NCBI GenBank assembly: GCA_039715165.1
Contig: JBDLHX010000084.1
Coordinates: 1 to 10,500, forward strand
Origin: JAHEEL01 sp039715165
Lineage (GTDB): Bacteria; Actinomycetota; Acidimicrobiia; Spongiisociales; UBA5794
Reading direction: 5' to 3'
Length of the DNA: 10,500 nt
Position 1 is the first letter of the stretch. Each line of letters starts with the position of its first letter. Position numbers and translations under genes: made by a program. Shown here piece by piece: positions 1 to 8,166 of this stretch. The notes beneath the pieces are model-generated. The model was not told where the DNA came from. It made no database searches and saw only the letters and a program-made list of their open reading frames with translations.

Positions 1-139
1 GTGGGAGGACGGGCGAGCTTGCGAGCCAGGAGGGGGATGCAGAAGGCCTTCAAATCTCAGCTCTCAGCACCAATCCCTTGCACCGCTCCGCTCTGCCGTT
101 TCACCACGAAGGAAGGGGGCCTACAGGTGGGGTGCTCGC
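1..139. other. Left-edge non-coding stretch, nothing recognised
   Basis: This stretch lies downstream of the P-loop gene, whose TAG stop is at 140-142. I read both strands and see no RNA gene, no clear hairpin terminator and no convincing coding frame. The open frame that runs through it on the plus strand is Arg/Pro-rich, has no ribosome binding site inside the window and continues into the antisense of the P-loop gene, so I read it as a shadow. A short direct repeat of GCTCGC (minus strand, near 11-26) is the only local pattern. Confidence 0.5.
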
Positions 140-1102
140 CTACTGCAAGCCGGCGAAGGAACCTGTCAGCGCGGCGTGGAGTTCACCCACCAAGTCCGGG
201 TCCCACTCAGACTGGTCGGCCCGCAGGAACGACGTGTGATCGGCGCGATTGTCGAAGACGGCCGCTGGGATAGCGAACTCTCCATCCTTCGTGGTGATCT
301 CGACGGCGTTGCCGCCGCCCTGTTCAAGGAGCCAGTGGAAGTCGTCGACTCCGTAGTCGCCTCGCATCACAATCTCGGGCACACCGTGGTGCAGGATCGA
401 AGCATCACCGTCCCGACCCGGCTTGGCACGCTCGTCGTTGCGCCGGCGGCTCTCTTCGGGTGTCACCCAGACGTAGAGGATTGTGCTTCTCCACAGGATG
501 TCGGCGGAGAGGTGGCGCAGCGAGTAGCCGTACCCGTGCGGGTCGGGGAGCGGGGGTTCGGTGCCTTCCGGGCCGCCACGGGCGAACTCGATCAGTACCG
601 TCGAGCTGTGCTTCTGATAGCTACCGAGTGTGGCGGAGCGTTCGCGTGCGAGTTCGACGACCTCGTCGTCGAGTGCTGTTGCGAGGCCGCTCAGAGTGGA
701 CTCGGAAAGCTCGGAGAACACCGGTTCGATCCCGACGAGCCCCCGCGCACGATCGAACCGATCGAGCATCCATGCAGTCGGCTTCTCCGGAGTCCCGGGA
801 ACTGATCCGAGGGCGGTGTAATCCTCATCGACGAGTTTGATGAGCGTGCCCCAGTCCCTCCCGTCGAGGAACGGCTGATCCATAGCGGTGAAGAACGTGG
901 GCGTTTCGCCGAGCCGGATCATTTCCTCGGAGATGCGTCGCATCATGTGGACATACGGGTAGTCGTCGAGCTGGACGGTTGGTCCGAGTCCGAAGTCTGC
1001 CAGAGCGGTCTCATCATCAACCGATGCGAGGTACCGGCGAAGCTCTGATTTGCCGGAGGCGGGAAGGGCGAGGAGCAGGAGGGTGTCGATGCGCGTTGTC
1101 AT
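140..1102 (-). CDS. P-loop NTPase / kinase-like protein of unknown function (320 aa)
   Basis: A soluble protein with no signal peptide or membrane segment. The N-terminus is a hydrophobic strand leading into a Walker A motif, A12-LPAS-GKS19, which binds nucleotide phosphates. Other visible points are a polar patch Q44-LDDYPY50, a Walker-B-like strand TVLIEF (168-173) followed by ARGG, and a basic segment around R219-R221 with NDERAKPG after it, resembling the lid or phosphate sensor of small-molecule kinases and adenylate-kinase-like folds. I do not recognise the family, and the substrate is unknown. The ATG at 1102 is chosen because the Walker A strand begins just after it; upstream extension to 1180 would add 26 Arg/His-rich residues that look non-coding. 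No Shine-Dalgarno precedes this ATG, but a TATCGT box sits 6 nt upstream, which suggests a leaderless transcript. It follows the DUF805 gene on the same strand after 96 nt and may be a separate unit. That it is a gene is firm; kinase activity is inference. Confidence 0.85.
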   Translation of the reverse strand: MTTRIDTLLLLALPASGKSELRRYLASVDDETALADFGLGPTVQLDDYPYVHMMRRISEEMIRLGETPTFFTAMDQPFLDGRDWGTLIKLVDEDYTALGSVPGTPEKPTAWMLDRFDRARGLVGIEPVFSELSESTLSGLATALDDEVVELARERSATLGSYQKHSSTVLIEFARGGPEGTEPPLPDPHGYGYSLRHLSADILWRSTILYVWVTPEESRRRNDERAKPGRDGDASILHHGVPEIVMRGDYGVDDFHWLLEQGGGNAVEITTKDGEFAIPAAVFDNRADHTSFLRADQSEWDPDLVGELHAALTGSFAGLQ

Positions 1103-1108
1103 GTCTAC

Positions 1109-1114
1109 ACGATA
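1109..1114 (-). promoter_or_regulatory. Candidate -10 box for a leaderless transcript of the P-loop gene
   Basis: On the minus strand TATCGT (TANNNT pattern) ends 6 nt before the ATG at 1102, the spacing expected when transcription starts at the A of the start codon. The start has no Shine-Dalgarno, which fits leaderless translation, a common mode in actinobacteria. No good -35 hexamer lies 16-18 nt upstream, so the call is tentative. The alternative is read-through from the DUF805 gene. Confidence 0.35.
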
Positions 1115-1198
1115 CGGCTGATCGTGAGCGAGGTGATCAGTGCGTCTCGCACTGTGGTGGCCAGCGCGTCCGGCCGGCACAGGATGATCGCCGCCTAC

Positions 1199-1903
1199 CT
1201 ATCCACTTCTCGGTTGGGCGATCGGCGGACCCCACTGGTTGCTCTCGCTCTTGCCCTTGCCGGAGCCAAGCCAGATCCACACGAAGAAGTTCACGACCGG
1301 TACCAGATAGAGAAGAATCAGCCATCCCGAGTAGTTCATGTCGTGGAGTCGGTTCACCGATGAACCCACGCTGAGCCATGACCATATGGCGAAGGTGATC
1401 CACGCCATGAGGCCGGAGAGCGAGTCGAGGCCCGTCAAGGGCACCGCAATGGCAACTGCCAGTGCAACGCCATGTGCTGTCCAGAACTCACTGCGCGCAG
1501 TCCGTGACTGGAAGTTGGCGATGCGACCCCAGTCCCAGCGCTTCGATCCGGTGTCGTCTGCGATCGGTTCGGCGTGAGTTGGAGCATTGGCCGTCCCTGT
1601 GCTCTCGACTGGCGGTGCTGGTCCGGATATACCGCTGAGCGGCCCGACTTGGTGCGACCCGTGAGTCGCTTGGTCGCGAGGGAAGAAGACTCGTTCCCCG
1701 CAGGTCTGGCACCAGAGCGCCTCGGATCGGGTCCCTGCCCATTCGTGGCCCTCGATGGATGGCCATCGATCGGGGGTGACGGTCGACTCGTGCAGCCGAT
1801 CGACAGCTGCTGCGCCTCCGGCTTCCGGACACCCGCAATGTGGGCAGGCCACGGCGCGGTCAGAGATCTCTCGCTTGCACTCTGGGCAGTTGATCAGTGA
1901 CAC
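1199..1903 (-). CDS. Zinc-ribbon and DUF805 domain membrane protein (234 aa)
   Basis: The N-terminus is a zinc ribbon, C6-P-E-C9 and C20-P-H-C23 (CX2C-X10-CX2C). A second possible metal site follows, C65-X2-C68-X12-H81-X2-H84. A Pro/Thr/Ala-rich linker (about 86-120) leads to a DUF805 membrane domain (about 123-228). DUF805 marks are the R134-TARSEFW141 entry motif, two hydrophobic stretches (about 143-160 and 163-182), N184-RLHDMNYSGW194 and a C-terminal GKGKSESNQWGP. DUF805 proteins are small inner-membrane proteins without an established biochemical role, so none is assigned. The GTG start at 1903 is fixed by a strong Shine-Dalgarno and by the Cys motif starting at residue 6; the longer frame up to 2278 only runs through the antisense-free overlap with the protease gene and has no domain. 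The gene begins 44 nt after the PrsW stop and probably shares its mRNA. Confidence 0.9.
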   Translation of the reverse strand: MSLINCPECKREISDRAVACPHCGCPEAGGAAAVDRLHESTVTPDRWPSIEGHEWAGTRSEALWCQTCGERVFFPRDQATHGSHQVGPLSGISGPAPPVESTGTANAPTHAEPIADDTGSKRWDWGRIANFQSRTARSEFWTAHGVALAVAIAVPLTGLDSLSGLMAWITFAIWSWLSVGSSVNRLHDMNYSGWLILLYLVPVVNFFVWIWLGSGKGKSESNQWGPPIAQPRSG

Positions 1904-1905
1904 GG

Positions 1906-1913
1906 TCTCCTCC
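1906..1913 (-). promoter_or_regulatory. Strong Shine-Dalgarno that decides the DUF805 gene start
   Basis: GGAGGAGA on the minus strand lies just upstream of the GTG at 1903; its GGAGG core is 5 nt from the start codon. This argues for the 234-aa product over a frame that is open to 2278 and would overlap the protease gene by more than 300 nt. Confidence 0.8.
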
Positions 1914-1947
1914 GTCCTTGTTTCGGATTCTGGTGTCCGTTCATCGT

Positions 1948-2922
1948 CTAGGTGCTGCCCGGCAGGGCAAGTAGCAACACAGCGATGGGCGCCATGAATG
2001 AGGCCGCCAATACGATCCAGACCACCAACGTGCGGGTTTCCGTCAGATCGATGATCCCGGTGGTCGGTTGACTTTCGGCAACGGTGGAGGTCAATCTCCA
2101 CAGTCCGACGCTCATGATTGCGCCCAATGCCGCCGAGTACGCCAGCGACAATGTGGGTAGGGACGACCCGACGGCATCGAATTCGAATGCGAATCCAGCG
2201 ATGATCGTCACTGCGATGGCTCCGTTCCAAACAGCGTGAATCCCTGCGCCGACCGCGAAGTGCTGCAGCAAGCTCCATCCGTCTCGATTCTCACGCCACT
2301 CCCACCAGCCGAGCATCACGACACCGGTGGCGAGCGGATGAACGACTGCTCCCAGGGATCGCACGAGCACCACCATTGGCCACGGGTCACCACCCCACAC
2401 ACCGCCCGCTGCGTAGAGGATGTCCTCAACGATGGCGAATCCCACTCCAGCAGCGACCCCGGCCAAGAAGGCTTCGCGACGATTGGTTGGACTTCCAAGC
2501 AAACCGCCGACTCCCTTCGAGAACTCCTCAGTGAGAGGAGCGATGAGCACCAGCGCAACGATCAACAGCAGCACCGGTTCCGACTCGAGGGTTCCGGTGA
2601 GATCGGGGTCCAGACTGAGGTACTCGAAGAGGTTTTCAACGATGCCCGACAGCGGCGCAAAACTGAGGAGTGTGCCGATGTAGAGGAGTGTTCCGAGCAA
2701 CAGGGTCAGAGGTACACCGATGATCGCTCCACCGATCGCCGCCAATGTCGGGAAGGTGCCGCCGATGCGCCCCCACACGGCGAACGCGATGGCGATGGGA
2801 AGCGTTGCGGCGGCGAGCAGCATCGCGATGGCCGGTGGCGAGTCCAACTCGATGATGCCCCAGGCAATCGACGCCCCACCGACGGCGGCCAGAGCTAGCG
2901 CCACGCGGTATTGGCTGTTCAC
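1948..2922 (-). CDS. PrsW-family intramembrane protease (324 aa)
   Basis: A polytopic membrane protein carrying the PrsW (MEROPS M82) signature set in the expected order: E132-E133-X2-K136 at the end of a hydrophobic helix, F162-AIV-E166-D167 in the next, R188 with H195 in the following helix, and H229-AVWNG near the end of the core. PrsW of Bacillus subtilis cuts the anti-sigma factor RsiW at the extracytoplasmic side in envelope stress; related CPBP proteases share the EEXXK fold. Most homologues have Asn where D167 stands, a mild deviation. Two hydrophobic segments precede the core (about 7-24 and 31-50) and two follow it. The GTG start at 2922 is preferred over TTG at 2928, since GGAGGA (2929-2934) is 6 nt from the GTG but touches the TTG. 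That start overlaps the stop of the giant membrane protein gene as GTGA, so translation is probably coupled. No substrate such as an anti-sigma factor is encoded in the window. Confidence 0.88.
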   Translation of the reverse strand: MNSQYRVALALAAVGGASIAWGIIELDSPPAIAMLLAAATLPIAIAFAVWGRIGGTFPTLAAIGGAIIGVPLTLLLGTLLYIGTLLSFAPLSGIVENLFEYLSLDPDLTGTLESEPVLLLIVALVLIAPLTEEFSKGVGGLLGSPTNRREAFLAGVAAGVGFAIVEDILYAAGGVWGGDPWPMVVLVRSLGAVVHPLATGVVMLGWWEWRENRDGWSLLQHFAVGAGIHAVWNGAIAVTIIAGFAFEFDAVGSSLPTLSLAYSAALGAIMSVGLWRLTSTVAESQPTTGIIDLTETRTLVVWIVLAASFMAPIAVLLLALPGST

Positions 2923-5900
2923 TCCCAATCCTCCATCAACTCGTTGATCCTCGCCATCACCGTTCCGTTCGCGGAGCGGTAGGCCTCAACCAGAGCGATC
3001 GACAGCATCAATGCGAAGCCGATGCCGGCGGCCACGATCCAGAACAATGCCGAGGTCGGGGCCTCGTTTGCGGCTGCAGCGGCAATCATCAGCACAGATG
3101 CTGAGACTGCAATAACCGCCGCAGCGACAGCCCGGCGCCTGATCCGCGTGAGGATTGACCACAGCAGCAAGGCGCCGGCTGCAGCAAGCGCGACGAGCCC
3201 GAATTGGGGTCCGCGGGTGAACATCTCAACAACCGGAGCGAGGGCCAGCAATCCAATGCCCACCCACTCGAGAACGAGCAAGGCTTCCGGTGGCATCTCG
3301 AGCCCCTCCTCGGATGGTTCCCATCGGAGTATCTCGACTTCGGCGAGCATGGCCAGCGCGATCGGCACGGAGTACCACTGGGCGCTACCGCTGAGATTGG
3401 AGATCGCAATTCCTAGCCAGCCGACCATGGCGAGAACGGGAGCCAGTGCGAGAACCAGAGGCGTACGCATCGAGAATCCGACAGCGGCGGCCTGCATGCT
3501 CAGGGCGAGGACAACGGCAATCAGTGTCTCACGTTCGGGCAGGAGGGTCAGCCCGATGAGGAAGACCTCACCCGCGGCAACGGCTCCTGCGGTCATCAGT
3601 GGTATCAGCCACGGAGACGAGGCATCTCGGCGGTTCTCGATGAGCAGGCTGATGGTCAACACGATGTCGGCCACAATCACTGCGGTAGCGATGGCTGCTG
3701 GCGTCAGGGCGAGCCCGAGACCGAGTGTGGTGACAGCTCCGAGTGCGACGAGGAGTACGCCGTGGCGTAGGTGTGGCCATAGCAGGGGTTCGATGCCTCG
3801 TGCAGATGAGATTGCCAACAATGCCAGTCCTGTCGCGGTTGCCAGCCACATCGGTTGACCGGGATTCGACATCCCCGTAACCAGCGTCGTGCTGATGACG
3901 CCAACGCAGGCGAGGAGCCACCACATCCGCGCAATATCCACGGTCGATGGAGGGGTGGCAGGTGCCGGACGGGAGAACCGTTGCGAGATGCGGATGGCCT
4001 CGATGACGAGGACGGATAGGGATCCGAACAGCAGAGCGCTTGCGATCAGCCCACGTTCAGGATCCCACCCGAGGCCTCCGACCAGCGCAAGCCAAGCCCA
4101 ACCGGCCAACCATGGGGAGGCAAAGTGGAGTGAGGGCATGAGACGGCGCGCCACCAAGGTGATTGATACCGTGAGTAAACCGATGCCAATCGCCGGGCCG
4201 ACACTTCCGATCGCGAACATCTCCATGTACGTCCACACCGACACGAGTGCAACGAGTGAGAGTCCCAACCAGGCCATCGTCCAGCGCTCGGTCACCCGTT
4301 CGTCTCGGAGGAGTACGGCGGCCGAGACGGCTCCAACACCAGCGAGTAGCGGGGTGGCCCAAACAGCCTGCGCGTCGGTGAGCGGCGCTCCGCGGGTCAC
4401 CTGGAGCCAAGCCAGGCCGACAATCGTCGCACTTACAAACTCGAGGTAGTAGTCGTCGTACCGAGACGCTGCAAGACCCAGGCCGACTGCGAAGAGCAGG
4501 CTTCCTGCCGCGGGCCATAGATTGGCGACATCGACCTGCACGATAACTGTCGAGACGAACATGCCAACGACTGCCAATGCTCCCCATCCGATGACCGAGT
4601 CCTCCTCGGGTGATCGGAACCGGATAGCTGCGCCCACGACTGCCGCGAGGCCACCGAAGACAACCACCGAGTAGTTCGCTGCCGGCACGGGTGCCCAACC
4701 CTGCCATTCGATCACGGCCAGCCATCCGAGCCCTGCTGCGATCACCCCGATGGCCTGATAGGCCAGACGCGTCCGCCCATCGGTGAACGAAGCACCGATG
4801 ACTCCGCGCAGCGCGGTGGCGCCGAGTGCCAGTGGCAGCCAACCTGCACCGACCGCCAGTGCTGCGACGAGCACGATGAGATTTCCGACCTCCTCCCACG
4901 TGCGATCACGGCTCTTAACTGCCTGAACGATGGCGAGCACACCGAACATCAGCCACGTTGTCGGAACCGCATCAACCTGAATAGCTCGAGCAAGCGCCAT
5001 AGCACCAATACCGACGGCGACGACGAACGGGGCTCGATCCCAGCCGAGCCAGAGAGGAGCGCCCGCACTCTCCTTCCGGGATTCGAGCAGCCATGAAATC
5101 GCCACGAGGACAGCGGTCGGGATGATGAGTACGACGGGGCGCTGTAGGTCAGCCCAGGGACTGAGGGCGACGAGTCCGATGGTTGCCAGGGTGTAAGCAA
5201 CAGCGCTCACTCCGCCGGCTCGTAGCTGGAGGGCGACCACGGCGTATCCGCCTGCTGCGGCGAGGGTGGACCACCCGAGTGATACGGGACTCTGCGCCAG
5301 CGCGGGAGTGATGGCCATCGGTACGACCAACGCTCCGATTGCCACCGGACGTCGTAGCCAGGAGACACGCAGACCTTCACCGGCCACTCTGCGGCCATTG
5401 CGGATGTCATCGAACGCCAATCCGCCGACCAGCATGACGAGGCCCCATCCCAACGCCACGAAGTGAAGCTGGTCGAAATCGATGCCCGCTCGGTCGGCGA
5501 GGAGAGTTGAGAGGACGACGGACATGATCCAGGCAAACCAGCTGAACGCGTTGCTCGATCGCTCTGCGGGCAGCACCAGCGCAACGGCGATCGTTGTTGC
5601 TGCGGCGGTGGTGGACGGCCACGGAGCGGGGATGGCGATCGCCACCGCTGCGAGAGAGAGGAGCATGGCGCCGACCGCGGCCATGCCGGCGATGTGGGGC
5701 CGCCCCGACAGCAGTCGCGTGGTACCTGCGTACGTAGCGGCAACACCAGCGACAACGAACGCACTCCAAGCTCGATGCTCAGCAAAGGCATCGACCATGT
5801 TCGAGAGCGTCACAGCGGCGACCGGGATACTGACCAGGAGGATGGCTGCCGGCAGCGCGAGAGCGGCCTTGCCGAGTCGAGTCGGCGTGTCGTCATCTCC

Positions 5901-8042
5901 TGCGTCGAGCACCGACGCAAGGAGCGACCCGATCGAAGGGCGTCCTGCCTCCTGAACAACGACGGTCGACAACCAAGCTACGACCCAAGCGACGATCGCC
6001 ACTGTCCGGGCTGGCTCGGAACCCAATCCGATAAGGGCACCCAGACCGACGAGGTGACCGATCGCTGCAATGTGCGGCGACAAGTCACGATGTACGATGG
6101 CGGCACCGATGACTGTCGCGAATCCGGCGACTGCCCATACTGCGGGTTGAATGTCTCCGGGTGTCTCAAGCGCCGCGATGGCCAGCGTCAACACGATGGC
6201 CGTGGCCCCACCGGTGAGCCAGACACGCAGCACTGGCCAACCAGGGCTGAGCACGACGATCCCTGCGGCGACTGCTGCTGCGGTGATCAGAGCAAGAGAT
6301 GGTGTTCCTGCACCCCCATCAACCCAGGATGCGAACGAACCCACGGATGTCACTGATGCCGCGACAACGAGCCAACCTCTCCAGTACGGATCGTCGCTTC
6401 TGGTCACGCGGATGACTGCAAGGACCATTGCGGCGATCAACCCCATTGCGAGCCATGCGACATCGGTGGACAGTGCCTGGTGCAGGCCGTAGCCAAGCCC
6501 CGCCGAGGTCGCGGCCGCGGCAACGGTCAGGGTTGGTTCCGCTTCATCGTGGGGGACACCGAGGATGCGCCGGGCGTGGAGCCAGACGCTGGCGATCGCC
6601 CATGCCACGATGGTGGGCCACGCCGCGGCCAGAGATGCACCAAGTCCCAGCCCCGCGCCACCGACAGCGAGCATTAGTGCGTTGTCATTGGGATCCTCGG
6701 ATCTGAGCTCCCACTCCGTCAGAGATGCATAGGAGATGACGGCGAGCACGCCCACCCAGGCAATGTCCCATTCGGGGATGAGAGGCAGAACCGTGAGTCC
6801 CAGCAGGATCGGTCGGCCCAGCCTGATGCTGTCGTGCTGACCTAGCTCGTGCCCGAGGCGTTCGAACGACACGAATGTGGCGGCGCCTGTAATCACCAGC
6901 GGAGCGGACGTCCACCCCTCCGAGATGGCGAGAACAAGTGTGAGCAGATAAGCAATCACGACCCCCGGGATCGCTGCTACCACGGTGGGTCGCGCGAACC
7001 GACTGTTCGGGTGGCGTCCCGCCCACTCCAGAGTGGCTGCGATGGCGATCGAAGCGAGGGCTGGCTGATAGGAGACGAGCCGTGTGATCGCTTCTCCGGC
7101 CAATGGTTCGCCAGTCTTGAACAGGAAGCCTGCTGCCATGGCAGCAAGCCATACGAGAGGCCCAACGAGGTAGCGGAGTGCCGAGTCCGACAGTCGCCGG
7201 CACCACGCGGCATAGACGACGGCGAGTACGAGCGACACGGTCACCATGCCGATAATCAGGGCGGTGCCGGTGAGATCGGGCGGCATTGGAGCCTCATCGA
7301 CGAGGCTCGCGAACATGATGAGCGGGAGCAGCATTCCTCCGAGCAGTGCCATGGCTGCACTGACAAGGCGTGCGCCACGCCTGTGGAGCATCCATGCCCA
7401 TGCGAAGAAGATGGCCGGAATGCCGAGCTCGACGAACGGCTGTACGGAGTTGGGGAGGTCGGCGAAGCTGAAGAAGAGGAAGCCGAAGACACCGATGAAG
7501 GTCAATAACGCACCGAGGTAGCTGAAGCCGTGGACGGCCATATCCGAGGTGACGGCCGAGCGCAGATCCGACGTTGAGTCCGTCAGGGAGTTGAGCCAGC
7601 TTGCTGCAGTGTGAGTCCGTTCGGGGACGGGTGCTGGTGTCTGGGGGGCGAGAGGTTCAGGCTCAGCGGTGGGTGGCCTCGGAGCCGGAGAAGCGGGTGC
7701 TGACGCTGACGGAACCGGTACCGGTCCCGGTGCTTTCGACTCCGGAGTGGCAGGGACGCCTCGCGTAGACCGGTCAGCCTGCAGGAATCGGTCGATGGGT
7801 TCCTCCCCACCAGCGCTCGGTTCTGGTGTGATCGGCGATACCGCGGTTGGGGATCCGGTCGGTCCATGGAGGGTGCTGTTGAGCCGCAGGAGTTCGAACC
7901 GTGTCGACACATCGATCAGACCTGCCTCTTGAGCGCTGGTCAGGAAATCGCCGATGGCAGATCGGATGTCGGGTTCAGCATTCTCTGATTCCCCTGTCGA
8001 ATCACCGTTCTCGACTCCGGGGGGCTCGGGCGGGTCGGTCAC
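2919..8042 (-). CDS. Giant polytopic membrane protein, SCO7613-like C-terminus (1707 aa)
   Basis: The largest gene of the window. Residues 1-60 are polar with a short helical part (about 27-57, containing QEAGLIDVSTRFELLRLN). Residues 60-145 are rich in Pro, Ala, Ser and Glu and look disordered. From about 173 (SYLGALLTFIGVFGFLFFSF) to about 1685 the chain is an almost continuous series of hydrophobic helices, dozens in number, separated by short Arg- or Asp/Glu-bearing loops, with no soluble domain of size. The last 150 residues (from W1556-YSVPIALAML) resemble, from memory, the C-terminal domain of the Streptomyces SCO7613 membrane protein group, which has no known function; the tail ends in ARINELMEDWE. 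I see no catalytic motif, and no Walker or metal motif. The start is GTG at 8042 with GGGAG (8050-8054) 7 nt upstream. The stop overlaps the PrsW start by 4 nt. The length and repetitive helices suggest growth by internal duplication, which I could not test. Transport, scaffolding and sensing all remain possible. Confidence 0.85.
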   Translation of the reverse strand: MTDPPEPPGVENGDSTGESENAEPDIRSAIGDFLTSAQEAGLIDVSTRFELLRLNSTLHGPTGSPTAVSPITPEPSAGGEEPIDRFLQADRSTRGVPATPESKAPGPVPVPSASAPASPAPRPPTAEPEPLAPQTPAPVPERTHTAASWLNSLTDSTSDLRSAVTSDMAVHGFSYLGALLTFIGVFGFLFFSFADLPNSVQPFVELGIPAIFFAWAWMLHRRGARLVSAAMALLGGMLLPLIMFASLVDEAPMPPDLTGTALIIGMVTVSLVLAVVYAAWCRRLSDSALRYLVGPLVWLAAMAAGFLFKTGEPLAGEAITRLVSYQPALASIAIAATLEWAGRHPNSRFARPTVVAAIPGVVIAYLLTLVLAISEGWTSAPLVITGAATFVSFERLGHELGQHDSIRLGRPILLGLTVLPLIPEWDIAWVGVLAVISYASLTEWELRSEDPNDNALMLAVGGAGLGLGASLAAAWPTIVAWAIASVWLHARRILGVPHDEAEPTLTVAAAATSAGLGYGLHQALSTDVAWLAMGLIAAMVLAVIRVTRSDDPYWRGWLVVAASVTSVGSFASWVDGGAGTPSLALITAAAVAAGIVVLSPGWPVLRVWLTGGATAIVLTLAIAALETPGDIQPAVWAVAGFATVIGAAIVHRDLSPHIAAIGHLVGLGALIGLGSEPARTVAIVAWVVAWLSTVVVQEAGRPSIGSLLASVLDAGDDDTPTRLGKAALALPAAILLVSIPVAAVTLSNMVDAFAEHRAWSAFVVAGVAATYAGTTRLLSGRPHIAGMAAVGAMLLSLAAVAIAIPAPWPSTTAAATTIAVALVLPAERSSNAFSWFAWIMSVVLSTLLADRAGIDFDQLHFVALGWGLVMLVGGLAFDDIRNGRRVAGEGLRVSWLRRPVAIGALVVPMAITPALAQSPVSLGWSTLAAAGGYAVVALQLRAGGVSAVAYTLATIGLVALSPWADLQRPVVLIIPTAVLVAISWLLESRKESAGAPLWLGWDRAPFVVAVGIGAMALARAIQVDAVPTTWLMFGVLAIVQAVKSRDRTWEEVGNLIVLVAALAVGAGWLPLALGATALRGVIGASFTDGRTRLAYQAIGVIAAGLGWLAVIEWQGWAPVPAANYSVVVFGGLAAVVGAAIRFRSPEEDSVIGWGALAVVGMFVSTVIVQVDVANLWPAAGSLLFAVGLGLAASRYDDYYLEFVSATIVGLAWLQVTRGAPLTDAQAVWATPLLAGVGAVSAAVLLRDERVTERWTMAWLGLSLVALVSVWTYMEMFAIGSVGPAIGIGLLTVSITLVARRLMPSLHFASPWLAGWAWLALVGGLGWDPERGLIASALLFGSLSVLVIEAIRISQRFSRPAPATPPSTVDIARMWWLLACVGVISTTLVTGMSNPGQPMWLATATGLALLAISSARGIEPLLWPHLRHGVLLVALGAVTTLGLGLALTPAAIATAVIVADIVLTISLLIENRRDASSPWLIPLMTAGAVAAGEVFLIGLTLLPERETLIAVVLALSMQAAAVGFSMRTPLVLALAPVLAMVGWLGIAISNLSGSAQWYSVPIALAMLAEVEILRWEPSEEGLEMPPEALLVLEWVGIGLLALAPVVEMFTRGPQFGLVALAAAGALLLWSILTRIRRRAVAAAVIAVSASVLMIAAAAANEAPTSALFWIVAAGIGFALMLSIALVEAYRSANGTVMARINELMEDWE
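2929..2934 (-). promoter_or_regulatory. Shine-Dalgarno of the PrsW gene, inside the upstream gene
   Basis: GGAGGA on the minus strand lies within the last codons of the giant membrane protein gene, 6 nt before GTG at 2922. It fixes the start and, with the GTGA overlap, indicates that terminating ribosomes can re-initiate on the protease. Confidence 0.75.
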
Positions 8043-8166
8043 GAGCGCGCTCCCATGGGCATCCGGTCGAGCGCTTGAGCCTTTGTGGGAACGAAGGCCG
8101 GGGAGTCAACCACACCCGATGCTGCCAAGCCCACCATCTGCTCTCCCGTTGTGTTCCTCTGAGCCA

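Noticed and set aside
40..75. TTCAAATC with a nearby CACCA, resembling a tRNA T-loop and 3' end
   Set aside because: No T-stem, acceptor or anticodon stem can be paired around it on either strand.
176..805. 209-codon plus-strand frame antisense to the P-loop gene
   Set aside because: The minus frame has a Walker A motif and a coherent fold pattern; the plus frame has no recognisable motif.
1904..2278. N-terminal extension of the DUF805 protein to 2278
   Set aside because: The extra 125 residues are Arg/His-rich, overlap the PrsW coding region and precede a strong Shine-Dalgarno plus GTG at 1903.
2236..2898. 220-codon plus-strand frame antisense to the PrsW gene
   Set aside because: The composition is polar and low in pattern (many Glu, Gln, Arg, Asp), as expected from the reverse complement of a hydrophobic protein, and the minus strand carries clear protease motifs.
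3022..3858. 278-codon open frame on the plus strand
   Set aside because: It lies wholly antisense to the giant membrane protein, is Ala/Ser/Thr/Arg-rich and has no domain; the same holds for the plus-strand frames at 3889-4449, 6849-7508 and 5694-6356. They arise from GC-rich codon bias.
8104..8109. TTGACT on the minus strand as a -35 box
   Set aside because: No TANNNT hexamer lies 16-19 nt downstream.
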